Positions 15,231 through 23,624 of a stretch of DNA of 64,000 nucleotides are shown piece after piece. Position numbers and translations under genes: made by a program. Under the pieces are notes generated by a model. That model saw only the letters and a list, made by a program, of their open reading frames with translations. It ran no database searches and was not told the DNA's origin. Source of the DNA: UBA1672 sp965263215 (GTDB taxonomy: Bacteria > Pseudomonadota > Alphaproteobacteria > Micavibrionales > Micavibrionaceae); NCBI GenBank assembly GCA_965263215.1, contig OZ253663.1, forward strand, positions 992,001 through 1,056,000. Reading direction: 5' to 3'. The stretch's first letter is position 1; the number at the start of each line of letters is the position of its first letter.

Positions 15231-17516
15231 ATGGAAGCGCCTGCGAAAAAAACAATTATAAAGAAGGTGACGCGTGTATTCACGTGGAGCATCGCTGTCG
15301 TGATGGCGTTGTTTGTGTTTGTGCAAGTCGCCTTTTGGGGGGGGATTGTTTGGATCAATACGCAAAGTGGCCAAAACTTTCTAGAATCAGTTCTGGGTGC
15401 GCAACTGAAGGAAAGCGGTTATCGTGTTGAAATAGGCGGTTTCTCCTATGCTTTTCCAACATTGCTTGGTGTTGGTAAGGTAACGCTTTATCAAGAGGAT
15501 AATGAAATCATAGAGGCGCGTTCTGTGCATTTTGATGTTGATATTTTTCCTTTAAAGAAAAAGATATTAACGCTTGAGCTTAATATCGGCGCATTGACCA
15601 TCAGCCAATCGGAAAAGCCAGTTACCTATGAGCCTGTACCAGAAGTTTCAAGCTCCGCTACGCCTATTGTTGTTGCGCCTTTTGACCTACCGGAAATGCC
15701 TTTTGATAAATTCGTAATCAAGCAAATTGCGATTGATGATCTTGTGATAAAGGGAGATCAGGACATTATGCTTTCCCCGAAACTTACGGGTGAGGTTGTT
15801 ATTAAGAATGATCGGTTAATTGATATTGATTTGATCTATGCGGAGCGCGTAAAAAAGGCCGCTGAGCATATGCCTCGCGCCGCGAATTTTAAGGCCGAAT
15901 TCAATACAAAAACCGCAGCTTTGACAATTCAAGAAATAAAGGTTACCGCGCCTCTCTATGCTATTGAAGCACGCGCAGATGCCGTATTTAGGGCCGATGA
16001 ATATATGAACGCAGCGGTATCTGTGAAGCAAAAAAGTATAGCAAACCTTTCTCCACTTAAATTGATTATCAAGGCCAAAAATGTTGAGAAATTCTCTGCT
16101 GATATTGATATCACAGGTCAGTATTTCGAAAAGTCGGTATTCTTAAAAACAAATTTGAGTATGAGGGGGCAATCTGTCGTTTTAAAAGCGCTGGATGCCA
16201 AAGCACCAGATGTAAGCGCGACAGGAAATATCACTTACAATACGGCGGCATCTATTGCTACAGGAAAGCTATCAGGGCGTTTAACAAGCTTGGCAGCATA
16301 TCAATCTTTTGTAGGCGTCGGGCATGACCTTGGGCTGACCACGTTTGATATTGGCTTAAATGGGGGCAAAAGTGGGCAGCAGGTGAAAATCGATCTGGAA
16401 TCTACGGGGTACAAGCATAAGGAATATGGATTATCACTTCAAAATATCAAGCTTGATGCAGGTTTGTCGGGGCAGACATTCACTGTTAATTCTCTGACTA
16501 TGCGTGATAAAGATCAGGGTACGTTAAAAGCCAAAGGGGTTTATAATTTGACGACTCAAAATGCTGATTTTTCTATCAATGCCAAAAAATACCGCGCCTT
16601 GAAAGGTGAAATTGCCAATGGGATGATCAATGCGGATGTCACAATCACAGGTAATCCGGAGAAATACAAAATCGGTGGAACGATAGCGCCTGAGAAAATT
16701 GATATCAAAATTCCTGAACAATTTTCGAGCGGTATCCCGCAGCTTAATGTTCAGAAGAAAGGCAAGTCAGAGATTAACCCACCAGAGGCCTTTGGAAAGA
16801 ACATAGCGTTAAATTTAATCATCGATGCGCCGCGTCAAATTTTTGTACGCGGCTGGGGTTTGGATGCTGAATTCGGCGGTAAGCTGGAGGTTAAAGGCAC
16901 GGCCAATGATCCGAAAGTCTATGGCGACTTTGAAGTTGTTCGCGGGAGGTATGCAGAGTTCGGTAAGAAATTTAAATTGGCACGCGCGAAGTTGAAATTT
17001 TCCGGCAGTATTCCACCCAGTCCTACGCTTGATATTCTCGCTGAAACCACCGCGGGTGACATTCTGGCCAAAGTTGGCATTGCAGGTAATGTTATGAAGC
17101 CGGAATTGGAGTTTTCTGCTGAACCTGCCTTACCACAAGATGAAGTGATGTCGCATATCTTGTTTGGTGAAGATTTAGAAGAAATATCACCTTTTCAGGC
17201 CGTGCAACTTGCCCAAACCATGCAGCGTTTCACAGGTGTTGGGGGCGGGGGAAGTTCGTTTGACCCGATGGGGGATTTGCGCGCGGTAACGGGGTTGGAT
17301 GACTTGAGCGTCGAAACGGACGCCGCTGGCGGTGCAACTGTAGGCGCGGGAAAATACCTAACAGAAAAGGTGTATCTGGAATTTGAAACGGGATCGGAAG
17401 AGGGCAGCAGCAATGCCAACATTGAAGTTGAATTGACGCCTAATATCACATTGGAAAGTGAGATTGGTCAGGATGCAAGCGCGGGCGCCGGTGTGTTTTG
17501 GAAATGGGATTATTGA
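15231..17516 (+). CDS. tamB: translocation and assembly module protein TamB
   Basis: This 761-residue inner-membrane-anchored periplasmic protein has one N-terminal transmembrane helix (about residues 20-42), a long AsmA/TamB-type beta-rich region, and the C-terminal DUF490 domain. Landmarks in that domain are YGDFEVVRGRYAEFGKKF, PTLDILAETTAGDI, LPQDEVMSHILFG and a closing FWKWDY. TamB is thought to bridge the envelope and, with related AsmA-like proteins, to move phospholipid to the outer membrane. It is short compared with the roughly 1250 residues of the E. coli protein, as is common in some alphaproteobacteria. It is cotranscribed with tamA. Confidence 0.9.
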   Translation: MEAPAKKTIIKKVTRVFTWSIAVVMALFVFVQVAFWGGIVWINTQSGQNFLESVLGAQLKESGYRVEIGGFSYAFPTLLGVGKVTLYQEDNEIIEARSVHFDVDIFPLKKKILTLELNIGALTISQSEKPVTYEPVPEVSSSATPIVVAPFDLPEMPFDKFVIKQIAIDDLVIKGDQDIMLSPKLTGEVVIKNDRLIDIDLIYAERVKKAAEHMPRAANFKAEFNTKTAALTIQEIKVTAPLYAIEARADAVFRADEYMNAAVSVKQKSIANLSPLKLIIKAKNVEKFSADIDITGQYFEKSVFLKTNLSMRGQSVVLKALDAKAPDVSATGNITYNTAASIATGKLSGRLTSLAAYQSFVGVGHDLGLTTFDIGLNGGKSGQQVKIDLESTGYKHKEYGLSLQNIKLDAGLSGQTFTVNSLTMRDKDQGTLKAKGVYNLTTQNADFSINAKKYRALKGEIANGMINADVTITGNPEKYKIGGTIAPEKIDIKIPEQFSSGIPQLNVQKKGKSEINPPEAFGKNIALNLIIDAPRQIFVRGWGLDAEFGGKLEVKGTANDPKVYGDFEVVRGRYAEFGKKFKLARAKLKFSGSIPPSPTLDILAETTAGDILAKVGIAGNVMKPELEFSAEPALPQDEVMSHILFGEDLEEISPFQAVQLAQTMQRFTGVGGGGSSFDPMGDLRAVTGLDDLSVETDAAGGATVGAGKYLTEKVYLEFETGSEEGSSNANIEVELTPNITLESEIGQDASAGAGVFWKWDY

Positions 17517-17546
17517 TTCCTTAAAAGTGATAGAGGATTAAGCCAT

Positions 17547-18911
17547 ATGAGCATTCAAAGCGTGAACCCGGCCACTGGGGAGATCATTAAGACATATCAA
17601 CGGCACAATGATGCAGATATTGAGGCTGCCTTAGAAAAGGGGCACGCCGCTTTTCGGGTGCACAGAAAGACTGATATGCAAGACCGCCGGAAAAAGATGC
17701 GCGGTGTTGCGGATTATCTTGAAAATAATAAAGAAAAATATGCACGCTTAATGACGCAGGAAATGGGTAAGTTATATACGGCATCCATTGCCGAAGTTGA
17801 GAAATGCGCATCGCTTTGTCGGTATTATGCGGATCATGCACCGGACTTTCTGGCCGATCAACATGTTGAAACAGACGCGAAGGTATCCTTTGTGCGATAT
17901 CTGCCCATTGGTATTGTTCTGGCTGTAATGCCTTGGAATTTTCCGTTCTGGCAGGTCTTCCGTTTTGCTGTGCCGGCGTTAATGGCCGGTAATGTGGGGG
18001 TGTTGAAACATGCCTCTAATGTTCCGGGGTGCGCTTTGGCGATTGAAGATATTTTTACGAAAAATGGTTTTGAAAATGGTGCGTTCCAAACGCTTTTGAT
18101 CGGTTCGGGTAAAGTGGAGCGAATTATTGCCGACCATCGCGTTCGTGCTGTTACGTTGACGGGCTCAGAAAAGGCTGGCAGTGCGGTTGCCGCGCAGGCA
18201 GGAAAACATCTGAAAAAAAGTGTTCTTGAATTAGGGGGGAGTGACCCGTTCATCATCATGCCCTCAGCAGATATAGACCGAAGCATTGAGTTGGCTGTGC
18301 GCGGGCGGGTCCAGAATAACGGGCAGACGTGCATTGCCGCAAAACGATATATTATTCACGCCGATATTTACGACGAATATAGATCTAAATTAATAAAGCG
18401 ATTTGAGGCCTTAAAAGTGGGGGATCCGATGGATAAGGAAACGGATGTCGGGCCATTATCAACACCGAAAATTCGTGATGAATTACAAAAGCAAGTTGAT
18501 GAGGCGTTGAGTGCAGGGGCAACTAAATTGTGTGGTGCAGAAGTAATAGAAGGAGCTGGGAATTTTTACGCTCCTGGCTTATTGGAAAACATCCAGAAGG
18601 ATAGCACCGCATATAAAGATGAGCTGTTTGGCCCTGTGGGGCTGTTGTTCAAGGTGGGTAATTTGGATGAGGCTATTACGCTCGCCAATGATACGCGCTT
18701 TGGTCTTGGCTCCGTTATTTGTTCGCATGATGAAAGTGAAATAGAGCGAGCGATTAGCGAGCTTGACGCAGGCGTAACGTTTGTAAACGAGACTGTTTCA
18801 TCTAACCCTGCATTGCCTTTTGGCGGGGTTAAGCAATCCGGTTATGGGCGTGAGCTAGCTGATGTTGGTATCCGTGAGTTTACCAACATCAAAACTATAG
18901 TTGTTCGTTAG
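17547..18911 (+). CDS. NAD(P)-dependent succinate-semialdehyde dehydrogenase-like ALDH
   Basis: This 454-residue aldehyde dehydrogenase has MPWNFPFWQVFR, the general base E228 in LELGG and the catalytic C262 in NNGQTCIAAKR, followed by LPFGGVKQSGYGREL. The short N terminus and the NNGQTCIAAKR context match the succinate-semialdehyde dehydrogenase group of short GabD/Sad-like enzymes. No transaminase gene lies next to it, so the exact aldehyde is inferred only from the subgroup. It starts 30 bp after tamB with an AGAGGA-type ribosome binding site and ends 1 bp from the convergent channel gene. Confidence 0.82.
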   Translation: MSIQSVNPATGEIIKTYQRHNDADIEAALEKGHAAFRVHRKTDMQDRRKKMRGVADYLENNKEKYARLMTQEMGKLYTASIAEVEKCASLCRYYADHAPDFLADQHVETDAKVSFVRYLPIGIVLAVMPWNFPFWQVFRFAVPALMAGNVGVLKHASNVPGCALAIEDIFTKNGFENGAFQTLLIGSGKVERIIADHRVRAVTLTGSEKAGSAVAAQAGKHLKKSVLELGGSDPFIIMPSADIDRSIELAVRGRVQNNGQTCIAAKRYIIHADIYDEYRSKLIKRFEALKVGDPMDKETDVGPLSTPKIRDELQKQVDEALSAGATKLCGAEVIEGAGNFYAPGLLENIQKDSTAYKDELFGPVGLLFKVGNLDEAITLANDTRFGLGSVICSHDESEIERAISELDAGVTFVNETVSSNPALPFGGVKQSGYGRELADVGIREFTNIKTIVVR

Positions 18912-18912
18912 C

Positions 18913-19704
18913 TTAGCGTTCGTTTTTGACCTGATTATAGGCGATAACTGCGAACAGGCATGTTCCACCAATGATATTTCCTGCCGCCGCTGCGATTAGA
19001 AATGAAACGGTCTTAGCGAAATCAATATGGCCCTCGATGAGTAGAATAAAGGCTTCGGCTGAACCGGCAACAATATGCGCAAAATCACCGATGGCGATGA
19101 TATATGTCATCATTACAATTACCCAAAACTCTGTGCCGCCCCGTGCGCTCGGTAACATCCACACAAGACATGCGATGAGAAAGCCGGCTGGGATAGCAGT
19201 TTTAAATATTTGCCAAAAATCCTGATTAACTGCGTGAAGTGAAATTTCCGTGAAGACGTGTAAAAGCTCTGGCGTGACGAGCGACATCTTCGTTACAAGT
19301 AACGCCGCGATGAATGTACCAACAAAATTTGTGAGCAAAACAACACCCCAAAGCTTGGCCGTGCGAATGAAATTACGCATGGTCTTTTTTTCAAGTAGTG
19401 GGAGAATAACTGTAATGGTGTTTTCTGTGAAAAGTTGAAAACGTCCAACGATAACAATAACAAAACCGAACGTGTATCCAAGATTTTCTAGAAGGAAGTA
19501 ATTACCCTCAGCAGGAAGGTAATGCTTTAAATATCCCTCACAAAACAATGAGAAGCTAATGCATAAACCTGCAACCAAACCGGACCAACCGAGAGAAGGT
19601 AAGGGGCGTGCCAGCTCTTCTTCACCCTCGGTAGAAATGATTTCATAAATAGTTGGTGAACTCAGACGAAGATTGTCATCGACGTCATCTTTTTTTAAAC
19701 TCAT
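18913..19704 (-). CDS. formate/nitrite transporter (FNT) family channel, YfdC-like
   Basis: The 263-residue protein has about six transmembrane helices after a 45-residue cytoplasmic leader. It matches the FNT fold, with features resembling the YfdC branch such as ENTITVILPLL and GDFAHIVAGSAEAF. The frame is open from 19749, but the ATG at 19704 has AAGGA at 8 nt and avoids overlap with the small ORF just upstream, whose stop codon ends 5 bp before this ATG. The substrate cannot be told from sequence; the family moves formate, nitrite, hydrosulfide or other small anions. Nearby genes do not settle the question. Confidence 0.85.
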   Translation of the reverse strand: MSLKKDDVDDNLRLSSPTIYEIISTEGEEELARPLPSLGWSGLVAGLCISFSLFCEGYLKHYLPAEGNYFLLENLGYTFGFVIVIVGRFQLFTENTITVILPLLEKKTMRNFIRTAKLWGVVLLTNFVGTFIAALLVTKMSLVTPELLHVFTEISLHAVNQDFWQIFKTAIPAGFLIACLVWMLPSARGGTEFWVIVMMTYIIAIGDFAHIVAGSAEAFILLIEGHIDFAKTVSFLIAAAAGNIIGGTCLFAVIAYNQVKNER

Positions 19705-19709
19705 CTTTA

Positions 19710-19868
19710 TTATCCTTTTGAAAACCAAACATATAGAAGGGGAATCCATATAAAACTCAGAGTTAATATACCCTTAATACTCTGATACACAACCCATGCC
19801 CAGAATAGATTTTTACTCGGAGCCTTAAATCGATCGCGTATGCGTGAAAATGTTTTTTCTTTAGTCAT
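19710..19868 (-). CDS. 52-residue membrane protein, upstream partner of the FNT channel
   Basis: A short minus-strand frame runs from the ATG at 19868 to TAA at 19710, 5 bp before the channel's ATG. The protein has a basic N terminus (KTFSRIRDRFKAPSKN) and one hydrophobic helix from about residue 21 to 49 rich in Trp and Leu, ending WFSKG. The channel's ribosome binding site lies in its last codons, so the two are likely translated together. I know no family for it. A single-span accessory or folding partner of the channel is a reasonable guess. The start lacks a strong Shine-Dalgarno sequence, which lowers confidence. Confidence 0.6.
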   Translation of the reverse strand: MTKEKTFSRIRDRFKAPSKNLFWAWVVYQSIKGILTLSFIWIPLLYVWFSKG

Positions 19869-19943
19869 GGTTCGTTTACATGATACCATTAGGTGTTAAT
19901 GTCAAGATTATTAGATGCCGTGACTTATTATTCTAGAGGTAAA

Positions 19944-20717
19944 ATGACACATCATACTGTATTTATACTTGTTTTCGCTTTGTGTCTTATCTTTTGCTCA
20001 CAAAATGCGGTTTATGCTCAAGAAAATGGTAATGGTAAAAAAGAGCTTCCGACGTCTCAAGATGGCCGTCACACTAGCGGATCCGTGTTAGGGGAAGGCA
20101 TAGTAGATTTAAATGATATTCCAGGCTCCAGAGAGTCGGATTCATTGTGGCAGAATTTTAAGGGTTTTGGTCGCACTGGTAAAACGAATTTAACGATGGA
20201 AAGGGCTATTGAAAATATGCCTGTCGGAGCTTTGCCTGATGCTTCTGCTTTATCAGATGACTATAATCCTAAAGCTTATCCTCATTTAAAAAATATGGCG
20301 CGTTATTGTAATCAACAATGGAAAAGCCAAGGGTGTTTAAAGCGTTTATCGTCTCTTGGTATAGATCTCATTAAAGATTATATGAAAAAAATACATTATT
20401 CCAAAACGGTTTCAGCAGATATGAAGGGGCCGGTTCAAAAAGTTCTTAAGGAGAGTTGCGCCGGCATTATTGTTGGCAATCGTGAAGAAGTGATCCCTAT
20501 GGTGATGAGCGATAATCTAAAAAAGTGTGTTAATGCGGTCACGATGGTCAATGATATGGTGAAAGAAAAGCCTGATCGGGATTTACGACAATTAACTCTG
20601 AGTTCAACCTTTTGTATTATCAGACAGCCTCAGTGTAATATGATCGAAGGGCAATTATCTTTGATTGCAAGGCCCGTCGCAGCCTCTGCCGCGGAGCAAA
20701 TTGCCCCTTCAAAATAA
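19944..20717 (+). CDS. secreted hypothetical protein, 257 aa
   Basis: I do not recognise this protein. From the ATG at 19944, preceded by GAGGT at a good distance, it has a clear Sec signal peptide ending near AVYAQ. The longer frame from 19893 would bury that signal, so I reject it. The mature part has five cysteines (around YCNQQ, GCLKR, ESCAG, KKCVN, FCIIR) plus one in PQCNM, suggesting disulfides in the periplasm. It ends 2 bp before the convergent PodJ-like gene. There are no catalytic motifs that I can name. Confidence 0.7.
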   Translation: MTHHTVFILVFALCLIFCSQNAVYAQENGNGKKELPTSQDGRHTSGSVLGEGIVDLNDIPGSRESDSLWQNFKGFGRTGKTNLTMERAIENMPVGALPDASALSDDYNPKAYPHLKNMARYCNQQWKSQGCLKRLSSLGIDLIKDYMKKIHYSKTVSADMKGPVQKVLKESCAGIIVGNREEVIPMVMSDNLKKCVNAVTMVNDMVKEKPDRDLRQLTLSSTFCIIRQPQCNMIEGQLSLIARPVAASAAEQIAPSK

Positions 20718-20719
20718 AG

Positions 20720-23059
20720 TTACTGAAATTTTGAGTAGTTAGAAGATGCGCTGAGATATTGAAGCAGTTCCACAGATGTTTCGCCTGTGACATCAAGATT
20801 AGCTGCTTTTTGAAATGCTTCGATGGCATTGCGTGTCATTGGCCCCATGACACCATCAACCGGGCCGGGGTAGAGACCCCGCCTCATGAGTTCATTTTGT
20901 GTTCTTGAAATAAGGGATTTACTATCTTGAATATTGGGAAATGATGTATCTGATTTTTTTACGTTTTCAATGATACGGTTAATGTCATCCATACCAACGC
21001 CCAAGGATGCCGCGAGTTGTTCCATTGCGGATTGTGCTTCTGGACTTCCGGCGTCAGCAGCGTGTTTGTACCATGTCAGTGCAATATCAGGCTTTTGTTG
21101 CCCAAGTAGGCCATTTTCATGGATAAGGCCTAGGTTATAGGCAGCTTCTGTAATGTTTTGCTTTGCGGCTTTCTCAAAGTACTGCGCAGCTTTTTGTGGA
21201 TTATAGGGAACGCCGATGCCCTCAATGTTTGCGATGCCGAGATTATATTGAGCCTCCGGGTGTCCCATATCGGCGGCCTCAATGTAGAGTTCCATGGCCT
21301 TGTCCAGGCTGGCTGTAACGCCCATCCCCTGATGGTATAATACACCGAGATTGTATTTTGCATTGGCAACGCCGTTATTCGCGGCTTCTTGAAACCAGGT
21401 TATAGCGCGATCTAGATCTCTTTCGATATTACCATGTCCGCTGACATAAATGGCGCCCATATCATGCTGAGCCTCCGGTACACCTTCAAAGGCTTTGCGC
21501 TCTATTTGCTTTGCTTTATCAGTTAAATTAGGGTCGGGTTTTATGCGTCGTTTAAGAGCTGCTTTATAGGCGTTATCAATCACACGTTGCGGTACGGCAG
21601 ATGCTATTTCTTGTTGAGTTTTTTGTGGTGGTAGATCTTCTCGCATGTTGATGCTGTCGGGCTCGATTTGATTTAGTCGCTGCGCCACTTTTGCAGGATT
21701 TTTTTCCATCGCGGCGAGCATCTGAGCATCATTGTTGATGTCTAGTGCTTCATCCTTTGTGATTTGTGATGGATCATCCAGGCCCTTATGGATGGTTATC
21801 CCATGCTCGGTCTTGGCTTCTACGGTCGGCGAAGGCGTATCTTGAACCTCAGTCTTTTCTATTTCAGTGATCGTTTCCGCCGTATCTTTATAGTCCAAGC
21901 GAAAATCAGGTTGGACTGACGTAAAATTTTCTTCTGCCGGCGTATCCGTTTCTGCACCTAGGAGTTGTGCACTTTGTATCTTTTCTGAGGGGGCGTTCAT
22001 TTCCTGCTTGGCGGATGACTTGAGGCTTACAGTCGGCGGTGGGGCGATCGATGCACCAGAGTTTTGTGTTTGCACCGGATTATTGGCGGCATTCATAATC
22101 CATCCTAATAAAAGGACTGCCAACATTAATAAAACTAAGCTTGTGGCTTGTAAACGCACAGGCTTGCGCCACCAGGGCAGCATCGTTTCTTCCTGAAGGC
22201 GCCGTTGTAACGCCATAGGGTCAGCGCGCATCGCAGCGTCTGTGATTTGCGGCATGTCGACGCCAGCCACCCCTTGGTCGGTAAGCAGAACCATGGCCTT
22301 TGCATTCAGTGCATCTCGTGTTTCTAAAACCGCTTGTTCAATGCGCTCAACTTTGCGCAAAATGCGATTGCGATCCTCAATCACTTTATCAATTTTACGA
22401 TCAAGCTTTAAATATTCGGAGGTCGCATCTTCTATTTTGTTGTCTAAATTATCTTGGCGCGTTTCCGTATCACCAACCCGTTTCGTGAGCGCGACATAGG
22501 CGGCAACACTATCAACCATTTTCTCGCCTTGGTCTTTTTGCGTTGCTTCAAGTGATTTTTGTTTTTCTTCAAATAAGTCGGCTTGTTTGCCTTGTTCGTC
22601 AATCTTCTTTTTAACCTCAGTTTTTATTTCTTTGAGGCTTTTATCTTGAGTGTTTGATTTTTCTTCGAGCTGCTTCACAAGCTCCTTGGCTTCTTTTAAT
22701 TGTTCCAAGGTGCTTTTAACAGTGCTTTCAACGCGTGAGGTTTTCTTGCTAACTTCATTTTGCTTGTTGGCAACTTTTTGTTCCAGATCAATGTAATCAC
22801 TTTGTTGCTTATTGGTTTTTTCTTCCAGTGATTTGATCGTTGCCTTATATTCGACCAACTCCTTTTTCATGGATTCGCGGTCATCTTTTGAACTTTTCAA
22901 TTTCGTGTTCAAAGATTTCAAAAGCAGCAAGATCTGCATTTGTGCATTGCTTTTGTTTATTACGGGTTCAGATGATGTTTTGATAGGCTTGCTTGGCGCA
23001 TCATCATTGTCAGGACTTTTGAAAAAAACGCGACCTTCGGATGTTTTTTTAAACCCCAT
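20720..23059 (-). CDS. PodJ-like polar scaffold: coiled coil, TM, Sel1 repeats, PG-binding domain
   Basis: The 779-residue protein has a cytoplasmic region of long coiled coil (about 40-250), one transmembrane helix (about 303-325), an acidic and proline-containing periplasmic linker (330-510), four or five Sel1-type repeats (about 515-680) and a C-terminal peptidoglycan-binding domain (about 705-770, with LYPGPVDGVMGPMTRNAIEAFQ). This order matches Caulobacter PodJ, a polar organiser that links cytoplasmic signalling to the cell wall. Homology to PodJ itself cannot be proved without alignment; other Sel1 proteins with a wall-binding domain exist. The upstream 142-bp gap should hold its promoter. 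Confidence 0.72.
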   Translation of the reverse strand: MGFKKTSEGRVFFKSPDNDDAPSKPIKTSSEPVINKSNAQMQILLLLKSLNTKLKSSKDDRESMKKELVEYKATIKSLEEKTNKQQSDYIDLEQKVANKQNEVSKKTSRVESTVKSTLEQLKEAKELVKQLEEKSNTQDKSLKEIKTEVKKKIDEQGKQADLFEEKQKSLEATQKDQGEKMVDSVAAYVALTKRVGDTETRQDNLDNKIEDATSEYLKLDRKIDKVIEDRNRILRKVERIEQAVLETRDALNAKAMVLLTDQGVAGVDMPQITDAAMRADPMALQRRLQEETMLPWWRKPVRLQATSLVLLMLAVLLLGWIMNAANNPVQTQNSGASIAPPPTVSLKSSAKQEMNAPSEKIQSAQLLGAETDTPAEENFTSVQPDFRLDYKDTAETITEIEKTEVQDTPSPTVEAKTEHGITIHKGLDDPSQITKDEALDINNDAQMLAAMEKNPAKVAQRLNQIEPDSINMREDLPPQKTQQEIASAVPQRVIDNAYKAALKRRIKPDPNLTDKAKQIERKAFEGVPEAQHDMGAIYVSGHGNIERDLDRAITWFQEAANNGVANAKYNLGVLYHQGMGVTASLDKAMELYIEAADMGHPEAQYNLGIANIEGIGVPYNPQKAAQYFEKAAKQNITEAAYNLGLIHENGLLGQQKPDIALTWYKHAADAGSPEAQSAMEQLAASLGVGMDDINRIIENVKKSDTSFPNIQDSKSLISRTQNELMRRGLYPGPVDGVMGPMTRNAIEAFQKAANLDVTGETSVELLQYLSASSNYSKFQ

Positions 23060-23201
23060 TGCAAACCATCCTTTCGGGAAGTTACCCAGTAAACAGAAAT
23101 TACGTATAATATATTTACATACATACAGATTTTAGGAAGAAAGGGTCAAGGTTTTCCTATGGTTTTGGTTTTTATTCTTTGGATAAATTCTCAGAGCTTT
23201 C

Positions 23202-23552
23202 TTATCCTAAAGCATCTTTATATGAATTTTCGTCAAAGCCGAGCAAACTGTTTTTGCCATCAACAAGAAGTGGGCGTTTAATTAATGACGGGTTCTCTTG
23301 AGCATGTAATATAGCACTTTTCGTATCCATAGTGTTTTTTACATCTTCGGGTAATTTACGCCATGTCGTGCCGCGTTTGTTAATGACTTTCTCCCAGCCA
23401 TGATCTTTAATGGCCTTTGATAGAACGTCTTCATCAACACCTTGTTTTTTATAATCATGAAAGTCATAAATTACGTTGTTGCCTTCTAGCCATTTAAACG
23501 CTTTTTTCATCGTATCGCAGTTTTTAATACCGTAAATTTTAGGTGTTGTCAT
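23202..23552 (-). CDS. ArsC/Spx-family reductase-like protein (YffB type)
   Basis: This 116-residue thioredoxin-fold protein of the ArsC family has the single active-site cysteine C12 in YGIKNCDTMKKA and the C-terminal SLIKRPLLVDG. The KNCDTMKKA context is that of the YffB branch, not of true arsenate reductases, which carry the HNPxCGTSR motif. Function of YffB is poorly defined; a glutathione-dependent reductase role has been proposed. It is divergent from the Atm1-type exporter gene, and the gap between the two starts is 72 bp. Confidence 0.85.
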   Translation of the reverse strand: MTTPKIYGIKNCDTMKKAFKWLEGNNVIYDFHDYKKQGVDEDVLSKAIKDHGWEKVINKRGTTWRKLPEDVKNTMDTKSAILHAQENPSLIKRPLLVDGKNSLLGFDENSYKDALG

Positions 23553-23624
23553 TTGTCGCCTCGGCTTCTTGTAAAATGGTACATCGCGGGTGTTGTTTTA
23601 TTTATTATGTGTTATCACATTTCT

